Below the pieces are notes generated by a model. That model ran no database searches and was not told the origin of the DNA. It saw only the letters and a list, made by a program, of their open reading frames with translations. From positions 1-64,000 of the forward strand of contig JAUCBJ010002594.1 in NCBI GenBank assembly GCA_032718475.1: a stretch of DNA of 64,000 nt, in the 5' to 3' direction. Of this stretch, positions 24,054 through 37,324 are shown piece by piece. The DNA comes from Nemertoderma westbladi. Lineage: Eukaryota; Xenacoelomorpha; Nemertodermatida; Nemertodermatidae. Within the stretch, counting starts at the first letter, position 1. Each line of letters opens with the position of its first letter. The translations under genes were made by a program, and so were the position numbers.

Positions 24054-26330
24054 GTGTATCAGGCATATCGGTATACCGAAATTCCAAACATCGTGGGTCC
24101 GTGTATCAGGCATCGGTATACCGAAATCCCAAACATCGCGGGTCCATGTATCAGGCATCGGTATACCGAAATCCCAAACATCGCAGGGCTGTGTATCAGG
24201 CATCAGTATACCGAAATCCCAAACATCGCGGGTCCGTGTATCAGGCATCGGTATACCGAAATCCCAAACACCGCGGGTCCGTGTATCAGGTATCGGTATA
24301 CCGAAATCCCAAACATCGCGGGTCCGTGTATCAGGTATCGTTATACCGAAATCCCAAACATCGCGGGTCCGTGTATCAGGCATATTGGTATACCGAAATC
24401 CCAAACATCGCGGGTCCGTGTATCAGGTATCGGTATACCGAAATCCCAAGCATCTAGGTCCGTGTATCAGGTATCGGTATACCGAAATCCCAAACATTGC
24501 GGGTCCGTGTATCAGGCATATTGGTATACCGAATTCCCAAACATCGCGGGTCTGTGTATCAGGTATCGGTATACCGAAATCCCAAACATCGCGGGTCCAT
24601 GTATCAGGTATCGGTATACCGAAATCCCAAACATCGCGGGTCCGTGTATCAGGCATATCGGTATACCGAAATCCCAAACATCGCGGGTCCGTGTATCAGG
24701 TATCGGTATACCGAAATCCCAAACATCAAGGGTCCGTGTATCAGGCATATCGGTATACCGAAATCCCAAACATCGCGGGTCCATGTATCAGGTCTTGGTA
24801 TACCGAAATCCCAAACATCGCGGGTCCGTGTATCAGGCATATCGGTATACCGAAATCACAAACATCGCAGGTCCGTGTATCAGGTATCGGTATACCGAAA
24901 TCCCAAACATCACGGGTCCATGTATCAGGTATCGGTATACCGAAATCCCAAACATCGTGGGTCCGTGTATCAGGTATCGGTATACCGAAATCCCAAACAT
25001 CGCGGGTCTGTGTATCAGGTATCGGTATACCGAAATCCCAAACATCACGGGTCCGTGTATCAGGCATCAGTATACCGAAATCCCAAACATTGCGGGTCCG
25101 TGTATCAGGCATATCGGTATACCGAAATTCCAAACATTGCGGGTCCATGTATCAGGCATTGGTATACCGAAATCCCAAACATCACGGGTCCGTGTATCAG
25201 GCATCAGTATACCGAAATCCCAAACATTGCGGGTCCGTGTATCAGGCATATCGGTATACCGAAATTCCAAACATCGCAGGTCCGTGTATCAGGTATCGGT
25301 ATACCGAAATCCCAAACATCGCGGGTCCGTGTATCAGGTATCGGTATACCGAAATCCCAAACATCGCGGGTCCATGTATCAGGCATATCGGTATACCGAA
25401 ATCCCAAACATCGCGGGTCCGTGTATCAGGTATCGGTATACCGAAATCCCAAACATCAAGGGTCCGTGTATCAGGCATATCGGTATACCGAAATCCCAAA
25501 CATCGCGGGTCCATGTATCAGGTCTTGGTATACCGAAATCCCAAACATCGCGGGTCCGTGTATCAGGCATATCGGTATACCGAAATCACAAACATCGCGG
25601 GTCCGTGTATCAGGTATCGGTATACCGAAATCCCAAACATCACGGGTCCATGTATCAGGTATCGGTATACCGAAATCCCAAACATCGCGGGTCCGTGTAT
25701 CAGGTATCGGTATACCGAAATCCCAAACATCGCGGGTCCGTGTATCAGGTATCGGTATACCGAAATCCCAAACATCACGGGTCCGTGTATCAGACATCAG
25801 TATACCGAAATCCCAAACATTGCGGGTCCGTGTATCAGGCATATCGGTATACCGAAATTCCAAACATTGCGGGTCCATGTATCAGGCATTGGTATACCGA
25901 AATCCCAAACATCACGGGTCCGTGTATCAGGCATCAGTATACCGAAATCCCAAACATTGCGGGTCCGTGTATCAGGCATATCGGTATACCGAAATTCCAA
26001 ACATCGCGGGTCCGTGTATCAGGTATCGGTATACCGAAATCCCAAACATCGCGGGTCCGTGTATCAGGTATCGGTATACCGAAATCCCAAACATCGCGGG
26101 TCTGTGTATCAGGCATATCGGTATACCGAAATTCCAAACATCGTGGGTCCGTGTATCAGGCATCGGTATACCGAAATCCCAAACATCGCGGGTCCATGTA
26201 TCAGGCATCGGTATACCGAAATCCCAAACATCGCAGGGCTGTGTATCAGGCATCAGTATACCGAAATCCCAAACATCGCGGGTCCGTGTATCAGGCATCG
26301 GTATACCGAAATCCCAAACACCGCGGGTCC
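22330..26330. repeat. Higher-order repeat: 2,050-bp offset duplication
   Basis: The variant order at ~22330-24280 recurs at ~24380-26330 with a 2,050-base offset, including the marker variants CCCAAGCATCTAGG and CATCAAGGG. The offset overlaps the end of the 4,883-bp duplication, so at least two separate duplication events are recorded. Confidence 0.75.
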
Positions 26331-29300
26331 GTGTATCAGGCATCGGTATACCGAAATCCCAAACATCGCGAGTCCGTGTATCAGGCATATCGGTATACCG
26401 AAATTCCAAACATTGCGGGTCCGTGTATCAGGCATCGGTATACCGAAATCCCAAACATCGCGGGTCCATGTATCAGGCATCGGTATACCGAAATCCCAAA
26501 CATCGCGGGTCCGTGTATCAGGCATATTGGTATACCGAAATCCCAAACATCGCGGGTCCGTGTATCAGGTATCGGTATACCGAAATCCCAAACATCTAGG
26601 TCCGTGTATCAGGTATCGGTATACCGAAATCCCAAACATTGCGGGTCCGTGTATCAGGCATATTGGTATACCGAATTCCCAAACATCGCGGGTCCGTGTA
26701 TCAGGTATCGGTATACCGAAATCCCAAACATCGCGGGTCCATGTATCAGGTATCGGTATACCGAAATCCCAAACATCTAGGTCCGTGTATCAGGTATCGG
26801 TATACCGAAATCCCAAACATTGCGGGTCCGTGTATCAGGCATATTGGTATACCGAATTCCCAAACATCGCGGGTCCGTGTATCAGGTATCGGTATACCGA
26901 AATCCCAAACATCGCGGGTCCATGTATCAGGTATCGGTATACCGAAATCCCAAACATCGCGGGTCCGTGTATCAGGCATATCGGTATACCGAAATCCCAA
27001 ACATCGCGGGTCCGTGTATCAGGTATCGGTATACCGAAATCCCAAACATCACGGGTCCATGTATCAGGTATCGGTATACCGAAATCCCAAACATTGCGGG
27101 TCCATGTATCAGGTATCGGTATACCGAAATCCCAAACATCGCGGGTCCATGTATCAGGTATCGGTATACCGAAATCCCAAACATCACGGGTCCGTGTATC
27201 AGGCATCAGTATACCGAAATCCCAAACATCGCGGGTCCGTGTATCAGGCATCGGTATACCGAAATCCCAAACATCGCGGGTCCGTGTATCAGGTATCGGT
27301 ATACCGAAATCCCAAACATCGCGGGTCCGTGTATCAGGCATATCGGTATACCGAAATTCCAAACATCGCGGGTCCGTGTATCAGGCATCGGTATACCGAA
27401 ATCCCAAACATCGCGGGTCCATGTATCAGGCATCGGTATACCGAAATCCCAAACATCACAGGGCTGTGTATCAGGCATCAGTATACCGAAATCCCAAACA
27501 TCGCGGGTCCGTGTATCAGGCATCGGTATACCAAAATCCCAAACATCGCGGGTCCGTGTATCAGGCATCGGTATACCGAAATCCCAAACATCGCGAGTCT
27601 GTGTATCAGGCATATCGGTATACCGAAATTCCAAACATTGCGGGTCCGTGTATCAGGCATCAGTATACCGAAATCCCAAACATCGCGGGTCCGTGTATCA
27701 GGCATCGGTATACTGAAATCCCAAACATTGCAGGTCCATGTATCAGGTATCGGTATACCGAAATCCCAAACATCGCGGGTCCGTGTATCAGGTATCGGTA
27801 TACCGAAATCCCAAACATCGCGGGTCTGTGTGTCAGGCATATCGATATACCGAAATCGCAAACATCGCGGGTCCGTGTATCAGGTATCGGTATACCGAAA
27901 TCCCAAACATCGCGGGTCCGTGTATCAGGTATCGGTATACCGAAATCCCAAACATCACGGGTCCGTGTATCAGGCATATCGGTATACCGAAATCCCAAAC
28001 ATCGCGGGTCTGTGTATCAGGCATATCGGTATACCGAAATCCCAAACATCGCGGGTCCGTGTATCAGGTATCGGTATACCGAAATCCCAAACATCGCGGG
28101 TCCGTGTATCAGGTATCGGTATACCGAAATCCCAAACATCGCGGGTCCGTGTATCAGGCATATTGGTATACCGAAATCCCAAACATCGCGGGTCCGTGTA
28201 TCAGGTATCGGTATACCGAAATCCCAAGCATCTAGGTCCGTGTATCAGGTATCGGTATACCGAAATCCCAAACATTGCGGGTCCGTGTATCAGGCATATT
28301 GGTATACCGAATTCCCAAACATCGCGGGTCTGTGTATCAGGTATCGGTATACCGAAATCCCAAACATCGCGGGTCCATGTATCAGGTATCGGTATACCGA
28401 AATCCCAAACATCGCGGGTCCGTGTATCAGGCATATCGGTATACCGAAATCCCAAACATCAAGGGTCCGTGTATCAGGCATATCGGTATACCGAAATCCC
28501 AAACATCGCGGGTCCATGTATCAGGTCTTGGTATACCGAAATCCCAAACATCGCGGGTCCGTGTATCAGGCATATCGGTATACCGAAATCACAAACATCG
28601 CAGGTCCGTGTATCAGGTATCGGTATACCGAAATCCCAAACATCACGGGTCCATGTATCAGGTATCGGTATACCGAAATCCCAAACATCGTGGGTCCGTG
28701 TATCAGGTATCGGTATACCGAAATCCCAAACATCGCGGGTCCGTGTATCAGGTATCGGTATACCGAAATCCCAAACATCACGGGTCCGTGTATCAGGCAT
28801 CAGTATACCGAAATCCCAAACATTGCGGGTCCGTGTATCAGGCATATCGGTATACCGAAATTCCAAACATTGCGGGTCCATGTATCAGGCATTGGTATAC
28901 CGAAATCCCAAACATCACGGGTCCGTGTATCAGGCATCAGTATACCGAAATCCCAAACATTGCGGGTCCGTGTATCAGGCATATCGGTATACCGAAATTC
29001 CAAACATCGCAGGTCCGTGTATCAGGTATCGGTATACCGAAATCCCAAACATCGCGGGTCCGTGTATCAGGTATCGGTATACCGAAATCCCAAACATCGC
29101 GGGTCCATGTATCAGGCATATCGGTATACCGAAATCCCAAACATCGCGGGTCCGTGTATCAGGTATCGGTATACCGAAATCCCAAACATCAAGGGTCCGT
29201 GTATCAGGCATATCGGTATACCGAAATCCCAAACATCGCGGGTCCATGTATCAGGTCTTGGTATACCGAAATCCCAAACATCGCGGGTCCGTGTATCAGG

Positions 29301-30830
29301 CATATCGGTATACCGAAATCACAAACATCGCGGGTCCGTGTATCAGGTATCGGTATACCGAAATCCCAAACATCACGGGTCCATGTATCAGGTATCGGTA
29401 TACCGAAATCCCAAACATCGCGGGTCCGTGTATCAGGTATCGGTATACCGAAATCCCAAACATCGCGGGTCCGTGTATCAGGTATCGGTATACCGAAATC
29501 CCAAACATCACGGGTCCGTGTATCAGACATCAGTATACCGAAATCCCAAACATTGCGGGTCCGTGTATCAGGCATATCGGTATACCGAAATTCCAAACAT
29601 TGCGGGTCCATGTATCAGGCATTGGTATACCGAAATCCCAAACATCACGGGTCCGTGTATCAGGCATCAGTATACCGAAATCCCAAACATTGCGGGTCCG
29701 TGTATCAGGCATATCGGTATACCGAAATTCCAAACATCGCGGGTCCGTGTATCAGGTATCGGTATACCGAAATCCCAAACATCGCGGGTCCGTGTATCAG
29801 GTATCGGTATACCGAAATCCCAAACATCGCGGGTCTGTGTATCAGGCATATCGGTATACCGAAATTCCAAACATCGTGGGTCCGTGTATCAGGCATCGGT
29901 ATACCGAAATCCCAAACATCGCGGGTCCATGTATCAGGCATCGGTATACCGAAATCCCAAACATCGCAGGGCTGTGTATCAGGCATCAGTATACCGAAGT
30001 CCCAAACATCGCGGGTCCGTGTATCAGGCATCGGTATACCGAAATCCCAAACACCGCGGGTCCGTGTATCAGGCATCGGTATACCGAAATCCCAAACATC
30101 GCGAGTCCGTGTATCAGGCATATCGGTATACCGAAATTCCAAACATTGCGGGTCCGTGTATCAGGCATCGGTATACCGAAATCCCAAACATCGCGGGTCC
30201 ATGTATCAGGCATCGGTATACCGAAATCCCAAACATCGCGGGTCCGTGTATCAGGCATATTGGTATACCGAAATCCCAAACATCGCGGGTCCGTGTATCA
30301 GGTATCGGTATACCGAAATCCCAAACATCTAGGTCCGTGTATCAGGTATCGGTATACCGAAATCCCAAACATTGCGGGTCCGTGTATCAGGCATATTGGT
30401 ATACCGAATTCCCAAACATCGCGGGTCCGTGTATCAGGTATCGGTATACCGAAATCCCAAACATCGCGGGTCCATGTATCAGGTATCGGTATACCGAAAT
30501 CCCAAACATCTAGGTCCGTGTATCAGGTATCGGTATACCGAAATCCCAAACATTGCGGGTCCGTGTATCAGGCATATTGGTATACCGAATTCCCAAACAT
30601 CGCGGGTCCGTGTATCAGGTATCGGTATACCGAAATCCCAAACATCGCGGGTCCATGTATCAGGTATCGGTATACCGAAATCCCAAACATCGCGGGTCCG
30701 TGTATCAGGCATATCGGTATACCGAAATCCCAAACATCGCGGGTCCGTGTATCAGGTATCGGTATACCGAAATCCCAAACATCACGGGTCCATGTATCAG
30801 GTATCGGTATACCGAAATCCCAAACATCGC
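24423..30830. repeat. Higher-order repeat: 3,778/3,733-bp offset duplication
   Basis: The order at ~24423-27100 recurs from 28201 with a 3,778-base offset that drops to 3,733 after ~28460. The second copy has therefore lost one 45-bp unit. The pair of CCGAATTCCC/CATCTAGG marker units at 26580-26830 recurs at 30310-30560. Confidence 0.75.
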
Positions 30831-33449
30831 GGGTCCGTGTATCAGGTATCGGTATACCGAAATCCCAAACATCGCGGGTCCGTGTATCAGGTATCGGTAT
30901 ACCGAAATCCCAAACATCGCGGGTCCGTGTATCAGGTATCGGTATACCGAAATCCCAAACATCGCGGGTCCGTGTATCAGGCATATCGGTATCCCGAAAT
31001 CCCAAACATCGCGGGTCCGTGTATCAGGCATATCGGTATACCGACATTCCAAACATCTCGGGTCCGTGTATCAGGTATCGGTATACCGAAATCCCAAACA
31101 TCGCGGGTCCATGTATCAGGTATCGGTATACCGAAATCCCAAACATCACGGGTCCGTGTATCAGGCATATTGGTATACCGAAATCCCAAACATCACGGGT
31201 CCGTGTATCAGGTATCGGTATACTGAAATCCCAAACATCGCGGTCCGTGTATCTGGTATCGGCATACCGAAATCCCAAACATCGCAGGTCCGTGTATCAG
31301 GTATCGGTATACCGAAATCCCAAACATTGCGGGTCCGTGTATCAGGTATCGGTATACCAAAATCCCAAACATCGTGGGTCCGTGTATCAGTTATCGGTAT
31401 ACCGAAATCCCAAACATCGCGGGTCCGTGTATCAGGTATCGGTATACCGAAATCCCAAACATTGCGGGTCCGTGTATCAGGTATCGGTATACCGAAATCC
31501 CAAACATCGCGGGTCCATGTATCAGGTATCGGTATACCGAAATCCCAAACATCGCGGGTCCGTGTATCAGGCATATTGGTATACCGAAATCCCAAACATC
31601 ACGGGTCCGTGTATCAGGTATCGGTATACTGAAATCCCAAACATCGCGGGTCCGTGTATCAGGTATCGGCATACCGAAATCCCAAACATCGCGGGTCCGT
31701 GTATCAGGTATCGGTATACCGAAATCCCAAACATTGCGGGTCCGTGTATCAGGTATCGGTATACCAAAATCCCAAACATCGCGGGTCCGTGTATCAGGCA
31801 TATCGGTATACCGAAATCCCAAACATCGCGGGTCCGTGTATCAGGTATCGGTATACCGAAATCCCAAACATCGCGGGTCCATGTATCAGGTATCGGTATA
31901 CCGAAATCCCAAACATTGCGGGTCCGTGTATCAGGTATCGGTATACCAAAATCCCAAACATCGTGGGTCCGTGTATCAGTTATCGGTATACCGAAATCCC
32001 AAACATCGCGGGTCCATGTATCAGGTATCGGTATACCGAAATCCCAAACATCGCGGGTCCGTGTATCAGGTATCGGTATACCGAAATCCCAAACATTGCG
32101 GGTCCATGTATCAGGTATCGGTATACCGAAATCCCAAACATCGCGGGTCCATGTATCAGGTATCGGTATACCGAAATCCCAAACATCGCGGGTCCGTGTA
32201 TCAGGTATCGGTATACCAAAATCCCAAACATCGCGGGTCCGTGTATCAGGTATCCGTATACCGAAATCCCAAACATCGCGGGTCCGTGTATCAGGCATCG
32301 GTATACCGAAATCCCAAACATTGCGGGTCCATGTATCAGGTATCGGTATACCGAAATCCCAAACATCGCGGGTCCATGTATCAGGTATCGGTATACCGAA
32401 ATCCCAAACATCGCGGGTCCGTGTATCAGGTATCGGTATACCGAAATCCCAAACATCGCGGGTCCGTGTATCAGGTATCGGTATACCGAAATCCCAAACA
32501 TCGCGGGTCCGTGTATCAGGCATCGGTATACCGAAATCCCAAACATCGCGGGTCCGTGTATCAGGTATCGGTATACCGAAATCCCAAACATTGCGGGTCC
32601 ATGTATCAGGTATCGGTATACCGAAATCCCAAACATCGCGGGTCCGTGTATCAGGTATCGGTATACCGAAATCCCAAACATCGCGGGTCCGTGTATCAGG
32701 TATCGGTATACCAAATCCCAAACATCGCGGGTCCGTGTATCAGGTATCGGTATACCAAAATCCCAAACATCGCGGGTCCGTGTATCAGGTATCGGTATAC
32801 CGAAATCCCAAACATCGCGGGTCCGTGTATCAGGTATCGGTATACCGAAATCCCAAACATCGCGGGTCCATGTATCAGGTATCGGTATACCGAAATCCCA
32901 AACATCGCGGGTCCGTGTATCAGGTATCGGTATACCGAAATCCCAAACATCGCGGGTCCGTGTATCAGGTATCGGTATACCGAAATCCCAAACATCGCGG
33001 GTCCGTGTATCAGGTATCGGTATACCGAAATCCCAAACATCGCGGGTCCGTGTATCAGGTATCAGTATACCGAAATCCCAAACATCGCGGGTCCGTGTAT
33101 CAGGTATCGGTATACCGAAATCCCAAACATCGCGGGTCCGTGTATCAGGTATCGGTATACCGAAATCCCAAACATCGCGGGTCCGTGTATCAGGTATCGG
33201 TATACCAAAATCCCAAACATCGCGGGTCCGTGTATCAGGTATCGGTATACCGAAATCCCAAACATCGCGGGTCCGTGTATCAGGTATCGGTATACCGAAA
33301 TCCCAAACATCGCGGGTCCGTGTATCAGGTATATTGGTATACCGAAATCCCAAACATCGCAGGTCCGTGTATCAGGTATCGGTATACCGAAATCCCAAAC
33401 ATCGCGGGTCCGTGTATCAGGTATATCGGTATACCGAAATCCCAAACAT

Positions 33450-33891
33450 GTACCCTTATGGTGCTGTTGCATTAAACGGTAATTGTAATTTATTAATTAG
33501 AATTATTATTGCGCTGCACTTCAGACAGATAAGGGTGGAGCTCTGTAAGTAATAAAAATGAGTCAAATTGACCCAAATAACATCTTATTACACCCAAATA
33601 TATAAATGTAACCTGTTTTGTTGACTTTAGTTTATTGTTTAGGTTTTTGGGTTTTATTTCGCCGAGATGGGATTTGCGTCCAGTTTCTCCCCTGTCTCCG
33701 CGAAGAATAGTAGGGCCTAGCTAGCATTCTGGTTTTGTTTGTACTTTTAATAACTAGGATGAGTGAGGGAGACTTGAACTCCTAAAGTCAAGTCTCCCTC
33801 ACTCACCCGTTAAGAGAGTGTACGTGTGTTTGTTTGTTTTTCTTTTGTACCGGTAATAACTACTAAATACAATATTATAATTACTTTGTAG
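33450..33891. other. Unique intronic or intergenic DNA before the PCMT1 exon
   Basis: Short AT-rich stretch between the 45-bp array and the exon. It contains a hairpin-forming inverted repeat (33760-33805) and ends in the splice acceptor TTACTTTGTAG. No other gene seen. Confidence 0.6.
33760..33805. repeat. Inverted repeat with 18-bp perfect arms and 10-base loop
   Basis: TGAGTGAGGGAGACTTGA at 33760-33777 is followed by a 10-base loop and its exact reverse complement at 33788-33805. It lies 87 bases before the PCMT1 splice acceptor. It may be a small foldback repeat; there is no T-run to suggest a Pol III terminator. Confidence 0.85.
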
Positions 33892-34082
33892 TCGGTATCG
33901 AACACATTCCGGAATTGGTCACAAAATCTTTAGAGAACATTAAAAAGGACCAGGTGGCCAGCCGTTTGTTGGACTTAGGGAGATTAATTATAGAACACGG
34001 GGATGGACGAATAGGGAGTCCTGAGCACGGCCCATTCGACGCCATACACGTTGGGGCCGCAGCCCCAGACATACCGCAAGCC
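33892..34082 (+). CDS. PCMT1: PCMT1-like protein-L-isoaspartate O-methyltransferase, internal exon
   Basis: Exon of 191 bp bounded by an acceptor (TTACTTTGTAG, AG at 33890-33891) and a donor (GCC|GTGAGT at 34083). It enters with two bases of a split codon and leaves in phase 0. The 63 codons include GIEHIPELV, the GDGR loop and DAIHVGAAAP followed by PQA. In animal PCMT1 these are the S-adenosylmethionine-binding strand after the DVGSGSG motif and the conserved DAIHVGAAA block. The enzyme methylates L-isoaspartyl residues in damaged proteins in the cytosol to start their repair. The exon is open and conserved, so the gene is probably functional. The next exon is 10.2 kb downstream. Upstream exons (N-terminus and DVGSGSG) were not found; a 19-kb array lies just upstream. 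Confidence 0.92.
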
Positions 34083-34222
34083 GTGAGTAATTCATTTCGC
34101 TAAGATTTATTTTTCAATAAATTAAAGGATTAAATAGTTAGTAGATTTCAATACATAATCGTATTTAACTATTGCACTTTGTAAATAATTTTTTGTAGAT
34201 CGACTATTTAATTACACAATTA

Positions 34223-34248
34223 CCCCCCCCCCCCCCCCCCCCCCCCCC
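34223..34248. repeat. Homopolymer run of 26 C
   Basis: Uninterrupted C tract of 26 bases inside the PCMT1 intron, next to the start of an inverted-repeat arm. Length is likely to be polymorphic or uncertain in the assembly. Confidence 0.95.
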
Positions 34249-34253
34249 AGAAA

Positions 34254-34480
34254 AAATTGAAACAGAGATAGTTCATAGTTTCACCTCCCTCCTCCTTAGC
34301 TACAAGCTTTTAAAAAAAGTGTCTCCGTCGATATTGCACCAGTCGTACTCGTAGTAATGCAGTTATTCTTTAACCATTTAATGATTTGTTCATAGCGACG
34401 AAAAGCTGGTTGAGCAAGGATTCCAAATATGTAACACAATTTCATTTCATACAACAATCATTTGGAGATTTTAAAATTGT
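34254..34480 (+). repeat. Left arm of a divergent ~230-bp inverted repeat pair
   Basis: Shares ordered blocks with the reverse complement of 43925-44222: GAAACAGAG, TTTCACCTCCCTCCTCCTTA, AGCTACAAGC, AAAAAGTGTCTCCG, CGATATTGCAC, AATGATTTGTT and CCAAATATGTAACACAA. The arms differ by substitutions and by an extra ~40 bases in the right arm. They may be opposed copies of a dispersed repeat or ancient terminal inverted repeats. Confidence 0.75.
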
Positions 34481-34549
34481 ATGGTTTTGCATCTGAGCGA
34501 GAATCGATTTAATAAATATGCAATATTCCGGATCATTTTCTCACAAGTA

Positions 34550-34672
34550 ACTGGGTAACAATGTAATACCTCAGATAATAATTAATTAATTGACATTACC
34601 GGCTTATCGGGGCGATAAGCCGGTAATGTCAATTAATTAATTATTATCTGAGGTATTACATTGTTACCCAGT
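34550..34672. repeat. Perfect palindrome: 60-bp arms, 3-base loop
   Basis: 34550-34609 and 34613-34672 are exact reverse complements separated by GGG. The arms begin ACTGGGTAACAATGTAATAC and end in CCGGCTTATCG. I checked every base and found no mismatch. A 60-bp perfect stem is unusual in stable DNA. It could be a very young foldback element or an assembly/cloning fold-over. Confidence 0.97.
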
Positions 34673-35067
34673 TTCGGTGGCTATATTGGATAAAAGGCCG
34701 TGCAACGTTCGATTAAAACATAGGATCAATAAAGTAGTAATATAATGTAGCTTTACTGTACAGAACACGTAGAGGACCAGTGTGTGAATGGTTGTCAGCT
34801 AGGAGATGGTATGCACGGTAGTCCATGTGGTTATGGTAGTTCTTGTCGGTGAAGTGGTAGTCGGACCCCCATCGTGGTTTGGGTGATTTCCAGCGATATT
34901 TAGTTGACATTGAAATATTCTAGTATGCGGTCATGTTTTTGATGAAAGGGGATCGATCTAATTTTGTAACAGTTTTCTATAAAGTTGATAGCATCGCTGT
35001 CGCGGACCGATGTGGAACCAGGGTTCAATCTCGAAATAAGCATCGATTTGCTGTAGTCGTATTTCAG

Positions 35068-35518
35068 CAGTGATGCGATGTGTGGCATGGGGAAGAGTGA
35101 CCGGCATTCCTTGTACGTTCCGCCAGTGATGCGATGTGTGGCATGGGGAAGAGTGACCGGCATTCCTTGTACGTTCCGCCAGTGATGCGATGTGTGGCAT
35201 GGGGAAGAGTGACCGGCATTCCTTGTACGTTCCGCCAGTGATGCGATGTGTGGCATGGGGAAGAGTGACCGGCATTTCTTGTACGTTCCGCCAGTGATGC
35301 GATGTGTGGCATGGGGAAGAGTGACCGGCATTCCTTGTACGTTCCGCCAGTGATGCGATGTGTGGCATGGGGAAGAGTGACCGGCATTCCTTGTACGTTC
35401 CGCCAGTGATGCGATGTGTGGCATGGGGAAGAGTGACCGGCATTCCTTGTACGTTCCGCCAGTGATGCGATGTGCGGCATGGGGAAGAGTGACCGGCATT
35501 TCTTGTACGTTCCGCCGA
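35068..35518. repeat. 56-bp minisatellite within LINE 3, ~8 units
   Basis: Period of 56 bases (for example CCAGTGATGCG at 35123 and 35179). Units are nearly identical, with C/T variants at CATTCCTTG/CATTTCTTG. Both ends merge into LINE 3 coding sequence, so the unit appears to be amplified LINE sequence. Since 56 is not a multiple of three, the reading frame rotates from unit to unit. Confidence 0.93.
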
Positions 35519-37324
35519 ATCCGTTGTAATTTGCGTTTAGAGGGAGGTGGGTTCGGAGGGTGGTCTGGATGGACTCTTTAGGACATTTGGTGGAACGCAT
35601 GATACTCCCGATACAGGCGTGAAACGCGTCCATGGAGATGGATCTACAGTGCAGGAGGCCGTAAATTACCTCGTTACTTGCGTAGCGCCCTAGATGCATT
35701 AGCCCTCTTAAGGATTTGCGATAATTGGAGTCTAGTTTCAGTCGCTGGTCGGTTGTGAGGGCTTGATTTTATTTAAGATTGTGGGGATGCCGATTATTCG
35801 CCAGAGGTAGCCCAAAGTGGGAGTTGGGAGCCAGCGTATTATCCAGTCCAGCTTATGAATGCCTCAGCGACAGAGGCAATGGTTTGGGTGAATTCGCTGA
35901 TGAATTTATTGGTAGGGAGGTTGATTTTGCATCCTAGAAATGTCAGTACTTGAGTGCGTGGGATTAGGTTGCCGTGCAGGTTTAGGAATGTTGGTATGTG
36001 GGACCTGTTGTTATTCAGGCTCAGGACAGACGTCCATTTCGTTTTGCTTGATTCAATGTCCATGTGTATGTTGGTCAGCGTTTCTCTGATACTGTCCACT
36101 AAGTTCTCGATCTCTGCGGCGGATTTGCCAATGATGAGGAAATCGTCGGCGTATGCCATGACACCAAGCGAGGTGTTAGTGTTATCTGTGTTCGGTTCAG
36201 ACCCCTTGTTTTTGAGTGAGTTGAGTAAGTCGGTAGTGTACAGGATGAAAAGGGATGGGGGAAAGTAGGGAGCCTTGTTTTAGCCCCTTAGTGAGGGTGA
36301 TGCCTGTGGCGTCTATCTTGGTCCATTCCTATCTTGGTAAAAATGCAATGGTGAAGCGGTAGGTTGCCAACAGTGCTAGTAAGAGGTGTGGATTAAGATG
36401 ATCTTTCAGTTTGTGGAATAGGGTGCAGTAATCGATGCTCTCAAAGACGGATTTGATGTCCAGTTGACATAGGTAAGTTGAATGGCCATTCCGACGGCGA
36501 TGCTCGAGGTGTTCCAGTAAGGTGCTAATGATTAGGTCGGATCCTATCTTGGGTTGGTAGGCAAACTGGGACTGTGGTGTAAAGTCTGCAGGGGAGAAAA
36601 ACTTTCTAAGTAAGATGGACTCCATTATCTTTGAGAATACTGAAACTGTGGCGATGGGCCGGTATGATGTGGCAACCAGTGGATCACGCTGTTTACCTTT
36701 AAATGCGCGTGTTATTATTGTTTCCCCAAAGAATGCAGGAACGTTACCATGGCTGAAGCAACCATTTATTATATCAGCCTTTGCTATACAGATAATTTCA
36801 GGGTCTAACCCTAGGGAGAGTTCAACAACCATTCATTAGGTGCCTGGGGCTTTACCTTTGGATAAAGTGAGTATGGCATGCTTTAATGTGATGGGATTCA
36901 CTGTAGGGATTGTTGAGTTAGAGCGCTTTTAGGTCTTTGATTAGGTGGTTCATGGATATGTCGTACGATTTGTGTTTCAGTTGTTTCTCGGATATAGTTT
37001 CTAATTGCGGAATTTCTGATGGCTGTTTTGTGTTGAAGCTTCTCCAGGGTTGCTGCGAAAGATGTTGACTTTATTGTTTATGGAATTGTGGACGATGTTT
37101 CTGAATAAGAAGTTGTTTAGTCGCTTTATGGAGCCCCGTGATTCTTTGTGGGCCTTTGCGTACTCGCTGCTTTCAGTCATTCCGTCGCAGCACCATGCAA
37201 CTTATAGAGTTGATGGCAGGTTTTGGTCTGTTCTTGAAGTTGGGCTGACCTGATGCGGATATATTTTTTTTTTTTAGTTTTTTCGGTCGGAATAAATTAA
37301 TTATTGTAGGGCAGTTAAGAATTG

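Larger units (their letters stand above)
14225..33449. repeat. 45-bp minisatellite, ~420 units, 19.2 kb
   Basis: Continuous head-to-tail repeat. The basic unit is 45 bases, with a common 47-base form (CAGGCATATCGG in place of CAGGTATCGG) and a 44-base form (CATCTAGGTCC for CATCGCGGGTCC). Each unit contains the 12-bp perfect palindrome TCGGTATACCGA. Because 45 is divisible by three and the unit lacks stops in several frames, open frames of up to ~2,700 codons run along both strands; these are by-products, not genes. The right third (about 30.8-33.4 kb) is made of nearly uniform 45-mers, while the left two thirds have nested higher-order repeats. Confidence 0.98.

Noticed and set aside
14225-33552. 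Open frames of up to ~2,688 codons over the 45-bp array on both strands
   Set aside because: They arise because the unit length is a multiple of three and the unit lacks stops in several frames. The same open character appears in opposite and overlapping frames and no domain is present.
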